A stretch of DNA of 64,000 nucleotides from Bostrychus sinensis (lineage: Eukaryota > Chordata > Actinopteri > Gobiiformes > Eleotridae). Positions 1 through 9,640 of this stretch are shown here, piece after piece; position 1 is the stretch's first letter, and each line of letters begins with the position of its first letter. Both the position numbers and the translations under genes were made by a program. The stretch lies in the NCBI GenBank assembly GCA_020698575.1, contig CM036243.1:14747903-14811902 (forward strand). The letters run 5' to 3'. Below the pieces are notes generated by a model. That model saw only the letters and a program-made list of their open reading frames with translations. It did no database searches and was not told the DNA's origin.

Positions 1-103
1 GCATGAATGTCGGCTTTGATTGGCAGGACAGTGAATTGATGCTTTGTCAAAAGAGAAAGATGAAAGACTTGGATAGTAGGGAGGGAAAGATGGTGCTCAT
101 ATA
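1..103 (+). other. ugt8: UGT8 intron, left edge
   Basis: Purine-rich sequence with no reading frame or motif. By position it is the left-hand part of the intron that ends at the splice acceptor at 1540-1541, interrupted from 104 by a Tc1-type insertion. The donor of this intron lies outside the window. Confidence 0.6.
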
Positions 104-1205
104 GAGTGACGTGCAAAAGTATTTGACCCCCTTAGCATTTTTCCTTTATTGTTGCCTTACAGCCTGGAAGTGAAATGGATCATTGGGAGGTTTCTGTCAG
201 TCACTTTACATCACATAACAACTATGAAAATGCAAAATATGTTTTATTGTGGAGCAAATTAGAAATATGACAGAAAAACTGAAAACTTGAGTGTGCAAAA
301 GAATCTATCCCCTTTTTGAAGAGACCCCTAAATGAGATCCGGTCTAACTCACCCTCAGAAGTCACAGAAGCAGTTAGGTAAAATCGGCGTGACTACAATT
401 CAACTGTGATAATGCCACAAAACACAATTCAATTCATCATTACAACATGTAAAAGATAAGGAACCACACCAAAGCTGCCTATAGAAGACCATCTAAAACT
501 CACAAACCGGGCAAGGAGTGCTTTCATCAGAGGCAACAATAAGACCAAAGGTGACCCGGAAAGATCTGCAGAGCTCCACAGCAGAGACTGTTGTATCTGT
601 CCACAGGACCACTCTGAACCATACACTCCACAGAGCAGGGCTATGTGGAAGAATGGACAGAAGATGGCACAAACCTAGCACCTGACAGTGCCCCCTCTCT
701 AAAGTGAAGTCTGATGATGGCAGTGTCCTGCTGTGGGGATATTTGTCATTGGTAGGGACTGGGAAACTGCTCAGAACTGAAGGACTGAAGGATTGGGTTA
801 AATACAGGACAGTTCTTGAAGAAAACGACTCAAACTGTGCTGTACAATGCATCCAACCAGAGGAACTTGAGCTGTTTTTAGTTGAAGAATGAGCAGAAAT
901 CCCTCTGATTTTATGAACCAAGCTCATAAACAGCCCAAACAAAAGTTGAAGCTGAAAGTCCGTCAGAAGGTGGTTCTACAGAGTACTAACTTGAGGGGGT
1001 AAAGACTTTTGCACGCTCAAGTTTTCAGTTTTTCTCTCATATTTCTAATTTGCTTCACAATAAAAAATATTTTGCATCTTCATAGTTGTCATGTGATGTA
1101 AAGTGACTGACAGAAACCTCCCAATGATCCATTTAAATATTCCAGGTTGTAAGGCAACAATAAAGGAAAAATGCTAAGAAGGGCAAATACTTTTACACGC
1201 CACTG
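104..1205 (+). mobile_element. Tc1/mariner element, internally deleted, in UGT8 intron
   Basis: Two long inverted ends define the element: 104-302 and the reverse complement of 1007-1205 match at roughly nine bases in ten by eye, starting with CAGTGGCGTG-like termini. TA dinucleotides at 102-103 and 1206-1207 fit the TA target duplication of Tc1 elements. Between the arms lie transposase remnants on the + strand: the stretch translating from 704 contains a VLLWGYLS...GTGKL segment matching the VMVWGCFS...GTGKL region of fish Tc1 transposases, and 400-690 resembles the upstream coding part. At 1102 bp it is about 0.5 kb shorter than complete fish Tc1 elements of about 1.6 kb, and the region that should hold the second catalytic Asp and the Glu is missing, so it cannot encode an active transposase. 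Insertion in an intron leaves the gene's coding sequence untouched. Confidence 0.9.
704..892 (+). pseudogene. Tc1 transposase fragment
   Basis: Open stretch of 62 codons inside the Tc1 element at 104-1205. The early part (LLWGYLSLVGTGKLLRTEG) aligns with the segment after the first catalytic Asp of Tc1 transposases; the sequence then leaves the family where the internal deletion begins. It has no full DDE triad and no DNA-binding domain, so it is a relic and not a gene. Confidence 0.75.
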
Positions 1206-1541
1206 TAATTGTATAGTGTGCAGCTGCAGCTAAGTGTTAAATCCTAAATTTGTACATAAATGACCAAAGCCAATCTTAATTGGCTTCTGTTGCCTTTTGT
1301 ATAATCTACATGATTTAAACAGGTTTTTCAGTGTGTACTTGTAAGAGTTTTATATGTGCATATGTAGTATATGAAAAAAATATACACGCATTCAAATATT
1401 TTGTAGTTCCCTATTAAAAATGCTCTTTGTATGTTGGTAATATGTTTGCTCTGACCCAAGTAGTATATATCAAGTGTACATGAGTGCAACAGTCTGTAGT
1501 CCATTATTTGTTTGTAACTTCTTTTTATTTTCTTTTTTCAG
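1206..1541 (+). other. ugt8: UGT8 intron, right part with splice acceptor
   Basis: AT-rich intronic sequence. It ends in a strong polypyrimidine tract (about 1520-1539) followed by the acceptor AG at 1540-1541, which joins exactly to the reading frame of the next UGT8 exon. No other feature is seen. Confidence 0.75.
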
Positions 1542-2974
1542 ATTCTCAGGAGTTCCACCTCGTAACCTAGGCAACAACACCAAGCTTGTGGATTGGATGC
1601 CTCAGAATGACCTCTTAGGTGTGTACACAGTTACAGCATTGTTTTCTCTCCAATGATTGAATTGCCTGATGTGGTCTATTATATTGTACCGTACTATGAA
1701 CACTAGCAGCACATACCTGATGTGATGTGGTTTTATAGGAGATGTTTCAACTTGTTTAGGGAGAACAAATTTGATAGGAATCCTATCATTATTATTCAAC
1801 CACAAGTAAAAGTGACTGTGTAAGCCACTCTGAATGAGCAGTAATGCAGGAGTAATGAATAATTATTTCTTGTAGTCTTGTGTAGGCACAAGGTCCATCA
1901 GTAGGTTACTGAATGCCTGCGTCAACATTACACTGACAGTATCTTCTCGAGTAAATCACGTAGTTAAAGTGGTTCCTTTTGTGTTTTCAGATAACTTAGA
2001 GGTGAAAGCGCATCAAATTACTAATGTATGGTATGTTTTAGAGTGTTTCACAATAAGATTCTTTTCCTCAGTGTAACACTGACTGTGTCTGTTTGTTAAA
2101 ATATGCAGCTGAAAAAAGGCACATAGACTTTCTACTCTTAACAGTCTTTCACCTGACAGTCACACCCGTATTAGGCCACACATAGTGCGCCATAGTAGAC
2201 TGGAGTTTACGAGTTACTAGTGTATAAACAATGTGGAAAAACTAGTACATTAAAATATAATCACATGAAACTAATTGTCTGTTAGGGCATGCCAACACCA
2301 GAGCTTTCCTGAGCCATGGTGGCCTGAACAGCATCTATGAGGCCATGTACCATGGGGTTCCCGTTGTTGGTGTTCCCCTGTTTGGAGACCACTATGACAC
2401 AATGACACGTGTAGCTGCCAAAGGCATGGGGATCATGCTTCACTGGAAGTCCATGACTGAAGAGGACCTGTACACAGCGCTCACAAGTGTCATTAAAGAC
2501 TCAAAGTTAGTGCTCTAAAAGCTTTATAATATTTTAGAAATGCAATGTATGTAGAAAAAGCAGCATGGATTAAAACTGAATGTCTGTTCCAGATACCGTG
2601 AGCAGGCACGTCTCCTTTCCACCATTCACAAAGACCAGCCAGGTCACCCAGTGACTAGGGCCGTCTACTGGATCTGCTACATCCTCCGTCACAATGGTGC
2701 CAATCACTTACGCTCTGCTGTTTACGAAGTGTCTGTCTACCAGTACTTTCTTCTGGATGTGGTCTTCACTGTAGGGGCTGGCGTGGCACTATTAATTTTT
2801 GCACTTTCGCGATTGAGCCGGCTGGTGAAGGGTAAAGCTAAAGATGAGAAGAGAAGAGGAGCCGTAGCCAGTGGTGATGGGAACTTGGTGAATGGACACT
2901 GCCATAGTGAGAACTTGGTCAATGGGAAACACAAAGGCAATGGTTCCATTAAAAGTGAAAAGAAGATAAATTAA
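1542..2974 (+). CDS. ugt8: UGT8, ceramide galactosyltransferase, 3' part (last three exons)
   Basis: Coding exons are 1542-1618 (77 bp), 2286-2505 (220 bp) and 2593-2974 (382 bp including the TAA stop). All borders are GT-AG and the frame is continuous, giving the last 225 residues of a protein that is about 541 residues in mammals. The 220-bp exon has the length usual for this exon in vertebrate UGTs. The enzyme moves galactose from UDP-galactose to ceramide in the ER lumen, making galactosylceramide for myelin and other membranes. Visible parts are: NNTKLVDWMPQNDLLG before the signature; the UGT signature FLSHGGLNSIYEAMYHGVPV and VGVPLFGDHYD, where most UGTs have DQ but UGT8 has DH; a PGHPV...YWICYILRHNGA segment; one membrane anchor at 2747-2806; and a Lys/Asn-rich cytosolic tail ending KKIN, a dilysine ER-retrieval signal. 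The end of the tail (NGH...NGK...NG.IK.EKK) is specific to UGT8 and separates it from UGT1, UGT2 and UGT3. The N-terminal acceptor-binding half lies left of the window. Confidence 0.94.
1619..2285 (+). other. ugt8: UGT8 intron, 667 bp
   Basis: GT donor at 1619-1620 and AG acceptor at 2284-2285 restore a Gly codon split after its first base. The interior is AT-rich and holds no recognisable repeat or small RNA. The polypyrimidine tract before the acceptor is weak. Confidence 0.85.
2506..2592 (+). other. ugt8: UGT8 intron, 87 bp
   Basis: Very short intron with donor GTTAGT at 2506 and acceptor CCAG ending at 2592. It splits a Lys codon after its second base. The length is near the practical minimum, as is common in fish genes. 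Confidence 0.9.
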
Positions 2975-3408
2975 TGATTCAAATGGCCACGAGGCAAGAA
3001 GAATAAGTGGCCCAATAGACACTGCTCTAGGTTTGGTTTAATGTTTTGCAAAGATTTCGAAGACAAAGCTGGTCTTAGCTCTGTGTCAAGAGGCTTCAGC
3101 TCCTCAGTAAATGTCACCCTGTAGGATGCAGTGCATTGTGAGAGGACTGAGCGAGGCATTGGGTGCTCTAGATCTATGTGTTGTGTGGATGTATGTGTAT
3201 GTGTGCACTGAGACAAATTTAACGAAAACCTTAACTGCAGCAGCTACAGCTATGCAAAACTAAATTGGAAAGTTGCTAGGGATACAAGATTTAAAGAGAG
3301 AAAATAGTGTCTGCACCTTTTCTCTGACATCTTCTCTGATGTCTTCCTGTTTTCCTGAGGAAGCATGGGACAGCGAACAAGTTCTGAGCGCCAATCCTTT
3401 ATTCTCAG

Positions 3409-3414
3409 AATAAA
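3409..3414 (+). terminator. ugt8: candidate proximal poly(A) signal
   Basis: AATAAA 435 bases after the UGT8 stop. The flanks are only moderately GT-rich. It could give a short 3' UTR isoform. Confidence 0.35.
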
Positions 3415-4558
3415 AAGTTTAACTGGAATATTTAGGATTTTACATTTTACTGGCAAACACTGCTTCAGTGCATGGTTAACTGTAAATAGAGGACAAATCT
3501 ATTTATTACTGTACAAATACATTGTAATGACACCTTTTTAGTCAATGCTATTTTTAAAATAATTTATTTAGGTTTTCTTAATTGTAGTGGTAGTACACTC
3601 CCATCTCTGAGCTAATATTCGCACAATGCTGTTTCCAATCACTGGAAGCAGCAAATGTTGGTGTATAGTATGCGAATTTGCATTATCCACAGTATTCATG
3701 GTGGTCCTAATTTCAAATAGATTTGTCTGATAAATGAATGCCTTTTCACACAGTAGTGCCAACCTGTGAGTGCATTCCAATGTCAATCTACATAAATGCT
3801 GGGTTTGGCCTTGTAGTGTGAAAATGACAATTGTGTGATTATTAGAGGATGGTGAGGCACTAACCATCAAGGATACTGTGGATAGCTATGACCAAAACAA
3901 TTGGTCATGCAGTTGAAGATGTTGTCGAATCTTGTAATATTCTATTTATTAATTAGCAACTAGTCACAAGATTGCCATTTTAGTGGTTATTTGTTTCACA
4001 TGTATTGTTTCAAAATTGTACATTTTAACTGAGGTCGGACATGTTGGCATCAAATATTTTGTGTAAGTAAATTATTGCTGATTAGGATGAGGTAGTAATA
4101 TACTTTATGAATGTGAATGATTCACTAAAGTGCCCTTATATATTGCAAATACTTGTGTAGCATGCTTGATTACTGATGTGTATGCCTGATTTGCAATGTC
4201 TCCAGGCTTGATTGGTTGTATGGTTTGCGCTAGCCCATTTAGTTAATAACCATTGGCTATTTTTGAAAAAGTATACATAAAGTAACATTGTTTGTGCCCA
4301 TAGTTGTGCAAAAATATGTGTATTTAAACTTTATTTCAGTAGCTTTGAGTAATTTTTGTCTTTGTCTCTCGACACCCTGCCAGCATTAAGATGCCATGTC
4401 TAAATTCTTACTGCAGATAAAGCAGAGGTGGCAAGTACAACAAAGATGCACTCCAATACCTCCCACAAGCAAATGTAATATTAGACGGTGACAAAAGTTA
4501 AACATATAATATCTCATTGAAAATAAAATACTTAAATGTATGTGAATTGCTGAAAAGA

Positions 4559-4564
4559 ATAAAG
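4559..4564 (+). terminator. ugt8: candidate middle poly(A) signal
   Basis: AATAAA followed by a T/GT-rich stretch at about 4565-4590. Use is unproven. Confidence 0.3.
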
Positions 4565-5165
4565 ATTGTTTAACACCTCAAGTTTGCATGGCACCACAAA
4601 ATCCTTAAAATGTCCAAAATCCAGCTAAAGTTTTATTTGGCAGAATAGATTTCCATTCTCTGTGAGCTTTCAAAATGGCTGTGAGACCAACCAAAACCAG
4701 CTGACACTAGGGACCTACATGCATACTTGAATCTTCAACCTCGACATCCTCATTAGCTGGGAATCAGAAGGTTGTCTCCACATGTCAGTCAAGCTATGAA
4801 CAGGTCTGGGCTTTTAAAAAAAAAAAGTTCTTTCTTATTTCAGTATTAATTGTATTGTGTATGTTTTTCTGTTCGCTCAGCTTGCGTCCTTACATGTGAT
4901 GTGTATTTTATCAGCTTTCTTTGTGAAGCCTTTAAAAGAGCACTTGCTTGTGCAGTTTGTCTTGCCTTCTTTTATACTTGTGCATTCTGCTTTCTGTGAA
5001 CATTTTTTTCCCTTTTGGCACATTTGGTCTCATTACTTTTGAAACTGATAGCTTTATTTACTTTTTTTTTAGATTTTAATTTCCAAGTTATAAAAAAACA
5101 AAACAAATGTAATGTCATGTGTGTCCATGTTGTATATAAAACAATGTAAACAAAATACTAATGCT

Positions 5166-5171
5166 GAATAA
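5166..5171 (+). terminator. ugt8: candidate distal poly(A) signal of UGT8
   Basis: AATAAA followed by an A run and then a GT-rich downstream element. A Pumilio-like TGTATATA lies 28 bases upstream. This is the best-supported end of the UGT8 transcript in the window. Confidence 0.5.
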
Positions 5172-5190
5172 AAAAAAACACATTTTGTTT

Positions 5191-6242
5191 GCAGAGGTGA
5201 TTGTCTATTATTAGGCACAGTTACTAGTGATGCGGTACTTCTAAGAGAAATCAGCAAATGCATGAAAATCCATGTTTTGTGTCCTCACTGCTTTGCTGTA
5301 GCAATTGATGCTGCCAGTGTTAGTTTGATCGGAGATGTATAGGCTTTCTGCAGCGGGAGGTTTTACAGGTATCAGATGGTAGAAAAAGTAGCCAAGTGCA
5401 TAGCCACATGCACACAAGCCGATAGATGGGGTTATCTAATGTTGTATGCTAGCGCTGACTGAGGCTAGGGTAACAAAACACCCAGCCCGCCGCTCTGACT
5501 CGCTCACTGGCCCTGTTAATTATTCATGCAGCCTGCAGGGGCCCGCAGACCTCTCACACACACACAATGTCAAGGCATCTAGGTATGTTTAATTTACATT
5601 CATGAAGTTGTTTTCTTTTGTTGTCGCCAGTGGCCAAATTGGGCACTCTTCTGTTAACTGGGACAGGAAGAGGGGGAAAGAAAGGCAGCCATGGAATTTG
5701 ATATAACAAAAAGTGGACATTATTCATGACATCTTTGTCCTGGCCCTTGGTTCGCAGACCTCCCAAATGTATGATCTCCCCGTTCTTTACATCTCAAAGG
5801 ATTATTATTACCAGGAGAAATTAGCCACTGCCCCGAGTAAGATTTCTCCTTCTTTGCACAAGACCTAAGCTAAGGATTTGCTGATACTTTGACTAGAGGG
5901 TGTGCTCTAATCTCCAGCTCTGTGACATGCACAATTGTATCCGAGAAAAGGATATGAAGGGATTCTACAAGTCTGCGCTGCCAGTGGGTCTGCAAGACTT
6001 TTGCTGTGCAACATTTGAAATAATTGTTTTTATAAAGGCTTAACATGTGGTGAAGATTTTAAATGGTTTATAGTTTTAAATATTTAGTTTGTAGCCTATA
6101 AGCCAGTAGTATTTTGTATACAGGATCCCAAAGAGCCTATCCTTAAACCATCACTGTGTCAACCATGTTTATATAGGCTAACCCTCCAAGTCTAAACATA
6201 GCTAAGCCTGCTAGTTTTCCGGGTCAAAACTAGAATCTAACC
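5191..6242. other. intergenic sequence downstream of UGT8, with a regulatory-looking island
   Basis: No gene is seen. A GC-richer block at about 5450-5580 contains a homeobox/POU-like TTAATTATTCATGCA (5516-5530) next to CTGCAGG and GGGCCC words, then a short CA tract (5557-5566). The rest is plain AT-rich sequence. Confidence 0.4.
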
Positions 6243-6340
6243 TAGGGCGACCACACGTTCCTGTTTAACTGGGACAGTCCCAGATTTAGGTTCCTTGTCC
6301 CATGTCCCAAGACATATCTGTAAAATCCCATGTTTCAACG
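6243..6340 (+). mobile_element. end of a fish hAT-like repeat (fragment)
   Basis: It starts TAGGGCGACCACACG and continues with GGGACAGTCCCAG. This resembles the common fish repeat end TAGGGTGACCAC..., also seen with both ends at 21333-21812. No partner end is found nearby, so it is a fragment. Confidence 0.45.
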
Positions 6341-6896
6341 AAATAGGTCCCATTTGTACCCCCATTTTAACTAATAGAAAAGCATAGGAAACTTAAAACA
6401 CATTTGTCTAAAGACTTTTTCATTAAAATGATTTACAGTGTCACTATTTTTTATTCATAAATTGCCATTAAAATTTAAAACTTAAATCCTATCTTCATGT
6501 AGTTTAATTACATGACAGAAAATTGTTAGGATTTGAGATTTTTTTTCTCTCTTGGTGAGTTCAAACGCACTGTGATTAATGAAAAATATGTATGTCTCAG
6601 TTTTTGGGTCTATACACCTAACTCTCTGTAGCGTACCTACATCAGGATTAAGCAGTGGGCTAATACTTTAAATTTAGCCACAACCAGAGCCAGAACCCCA
6701 CCCCCCCCTGCCCCCCAACAAACTATAAATTAAAACAAAAAACAAACAAACAAAAAACAAAACAAACAAGCAAAAAAAAAAAAAAAAACAAACAAAAAAA
6801 AAACGGTAAGTCCAACATTTTTATTTTTAAGTATTTAGGTTATAAAAGACCAAATGCATTTTCATAGTCATCGATTCTGTCAAAATGGCGGTGAAC
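6341..6896. other. intergenic, with A-rich low-complexity tract
   Basis: AT-rich sequence with a C-run/A-run mixture at 6699-6804 (CCCC tract followed by CAAA/AAAC repeats). No gene or clear element is visible. Confidence 0.6.
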
Positions 6897-7374
6897 TTAA
6901 AGTTACACTGTGTAACTTTTCTCCTAAATATGTGGGGCATACTGACTTGTTTTTGTGATTTTTTTTAGCGATTATAAGGCCTGAGGCGCGATCTGTTGCT
7001 CCGAGCGGGACTTCCGTACTGAGAAACCGCCCTCGCAATCTTGGCCGGGAGCGCTCCGCTGTTGAGGAAGAGTCACGTGACAGGGAACGACTTGAGGCCC
7101 AGGTATAACCAGGAAGCTACTTTTAGCGTTGTTATTTTCCTTTGCGCGATATTTGTTGATAAGCTAACGCTAGCGCTAACTCTATAGAAGATCCAGTCCA
7201 AACTTCCAAAGGTAGCAGCAGGTCAACTAAAGTTGAAACAATGATGGAAATAGACGCACGCTCGCACAGTTTCAGAAGGAGGAGGGGCCCTAGTGTTTAC
7301 GTTTTGCGACGGTGCAGTGGCACCTGTGGCCTCTAGAGGCGCAAGACCGGGAATCTTACACAGTGTAACTTTAA
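6897..7374. mobile_element. TTAA-flanked miniature DNA transposon, CpG-rich
   Basis: The ends are an inverted pair: TTAAAGTTACACTGTGTAA at 6897-6915 and its near-perfect reverse complement at 7356-7374. TTAA at both outer borders fits TTAA-targeting superfamilies (piggyBac or Kolobok); the family itself is inferred. The 478-bp body has no transposase. Unlike the surroundings it is rich in CpG, with CACGTGAC (about 7075-7082), ACTTCCG (about 7010-7016) and several GCGC words. A CpG-rich promoter whose ends look like repeats by chance is the alternative, but the matched termini favour a mobile element. Confidence 0.7.
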
Positions 7375-9400
7375 CTCTAAGGAGATGGCACTTACTTTGT
7401 TTTAACGTTAGACTGTATCTTCAGCGTCGACAATCATCAGAATCAGAAGACGTTTGTCTTCACCTCCCTGTCAAGGTATGAACATTACATTAAAATGCAT
7501 GGTTCATTTTTGCCGTTTTCATTGCCTATGTATGTCCTCACATGTTTGACACACGTTATTACTGCTAACTTAAAGCTAAGGCCTATGCTAGCAAACAAGC
7601 TGCAGGCTAGACTATACTTTTGTCATTAATAATACCCAAAATAAGGCAATTTTAGATTTTATATTGAAGTCATTGTTGCTTGCCTCATTACAATTTTAAA
7701 TTGCTCACTGGTGTTTAAAAAAAAAAACTTTCAGGCCTCCATATATTGCTCCTCCTATATTGCGCCACAGTACTTGCACAACTGGCTGCCATTAGCTATG
7801 CATTAGCCTTTATTTACACATGTTCTTTCTTTTGTGGAATGTCCATAAAGATAACAGGAAAGGGCCCCTCTTGTCGGGCAAAGGGCGCTTGATATCTATT
7901 TTAATGCAGTTTTGCGATGTGTCCACTAGAGGGTAGTATTATTCCATTATTTCCCGCCTAACAGCATGAACCTTCACTTATTTCTTTTTCAGTTGACTAA
8001 AACATAAGAAGCACAAGCGACCCGTTGCAAAGATCCTCTGGTTGTGTACTGTAAGTATGTATGTGTTTTTATTTAATCACAGATTTAGTTTTTTCTTTTT
8101 GTCTTGTGCCAAATACAATGATTAGTTGCAGCCATTTGCCTTTTACTAAGATTTCTTATATCTTAAGCATGGTAACTCCTACTTTATTAATCTGATGCCC
8201 CAGTCAGTGCCCTTTTTTAGGTAATAAGTAACACCTCCCACAGTGGAAGGAGGACTTTACTGGACATGTCCTTAGCAGGGTAATATAAAGTATAGTCACT
8301 CATGGATTTTTATTATATTTACTTTTTTAAATATCTGCCCTTATGTGAGCCAAAGCTGTCAGTCTAACCAAATAAAGTCTCAACTTTTTACTTAAATAGC
8401 CATGTACAAAAGTAAGTGAAACTATACTGAACAAGTTTAAATAAAATGTGACAAAATATAATTAAAGCCACAAGCTGCGATAAAAGTCTCTTGCGTCCTA
8501 ACATCAGCGGGAGGTACGCAGCAGTTACAGGACTCGTGCTTCTCACTTCATACTTTTCAGCTATATCAAGGAAATATATGCTTCAGTCAGAGCATGGCAT
8601 CAGCCCTGCAGTACTATAGTGCATAATTATGTCCCATTCAAAAGTATAAAGGGTACAGTTTTGTAGGTCCTAGGTTCTGCCCAGTATGGCCTTCATCTTA
8701 TTGGGTTTAGGGCTGAGGCATAACATATTTTTTTACTTGGTCTCACATTTTTTATTTTTCTATGTTGAAAAGAAATTGTGGTCGGCTCCAATTGGCTTAA
8801 TGCTTTTTATTTTCTAGGGGCTGCCACTGAGCCATTTTCTAATGGACTTCAATTAAATACATTTTTTTGCCAACCTTGAATCTACCTTTTGTTAATTTTC
8901 AGAGGGTCAAATTTGCTTTAATTTGTTGCGAAAAAATATAGTAACGGATGCCTACAATTTTAAGAGGCCTTTATGGGGCATGTTTTCTCAGGCTTAAAGA
9001 TATGGATTTCTATGAATATAAAAATATACAAAATAGCAAAATGAAAATCAGCAGTCCTAGACTTTAATCCACTGCAGAAGCATAAGGCGCTATGAACAAA
9101 ACTAAAGTGCATCAAAAAATATGACTTGCTTTGGGAAATTCTTTTTGTGGTACATTTCATTAAACAAAATATTTTACGCTGCTGTGTCCCTGGACCTGTC
9201 CTGCAGTATACTTCCATTTTCATACTCCACTGACTGATGAATTTACACTAGACCTATATAATAGATCTTATAATTGGAGAAAAGTTTCCATCTAAAAATC
9301 CAAATCAGCTCCCAGTTGCGTTAAAATAGGTCTATTTGTACATTTTAAATGGGCCACGCTGAAAAGCCCTGACCTCTTGGCAGCTTGAGAAAGCCAAAAT
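7375..9400. other. intergenic sequence
   Basis: No supported gene. A splice-donor-like AAG/GTATGA at about 7475 and a CpG-containing stretch 7400-7470 follow the TTAA element but lead to no conserved frame. CCACTAGAGGG at 7923-7933 resembles a CTCF core with one departure. The remainder is AT-rich. Confidence 0.5.
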
Positions 9401-9419
9401 GAAACAAAGACATGCAATA

Positions 9420-9640
9420 AATATGAATATTTTAATTACAACCTATGCTGGCCTGTGTCTCACATGTGTATTTATATCCATGTGTGAGACAGTTTGGGAT
9501 AGATGGAGCCCTGTCACAGCGTCGCCATGGAGATAAGAGAAGCCTGACAGCGACCGCGGGAGAATGACAGCTTTTATATCAATCATCCCAACTCGTGTGC
9601 GCGCGTGGGTGTGTAAGTTATGGGCTGAGGAAAGGGTATT
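9420..9640. promoter_or_regulatory. candidate conserved regulatory element
   Basis: A non-repetitive, GC-richer block in an AT-rich setting. It has a palindrome-like GTCGCCATGGAGAT (9521-9534) close to the RFX X-box, flanked by AT-rich homeobox-like words (TATGAATATTTTAATTA). No frame or repeat signature is present. Conservation cannot be tested here, so the regulatory role is inference. Confidence 0.3.

Larger units (their letters stand above)
2975..5190 (+). other. ugt8: UGT8 3' untranslated region (probable extent)
   Basis: The sequence after the stop is AT-rich, shows no clear transposon and holds three AATAAA signals, at 3409, 4559 and 5166. The last lies just before a GT-rich stretch (about 5182-5206), the usual downstream element, so the longest transcript probably ends near 5190. 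Shorter forms ending after 3409 or 4559 are possible. A Pumilio-type TGTATATA lies at 5131-5138. A stretch at about 4428-4545 faintly resembles a dispersed fish repeat. The extent is inferred from signals only. Confidence 0.5.
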
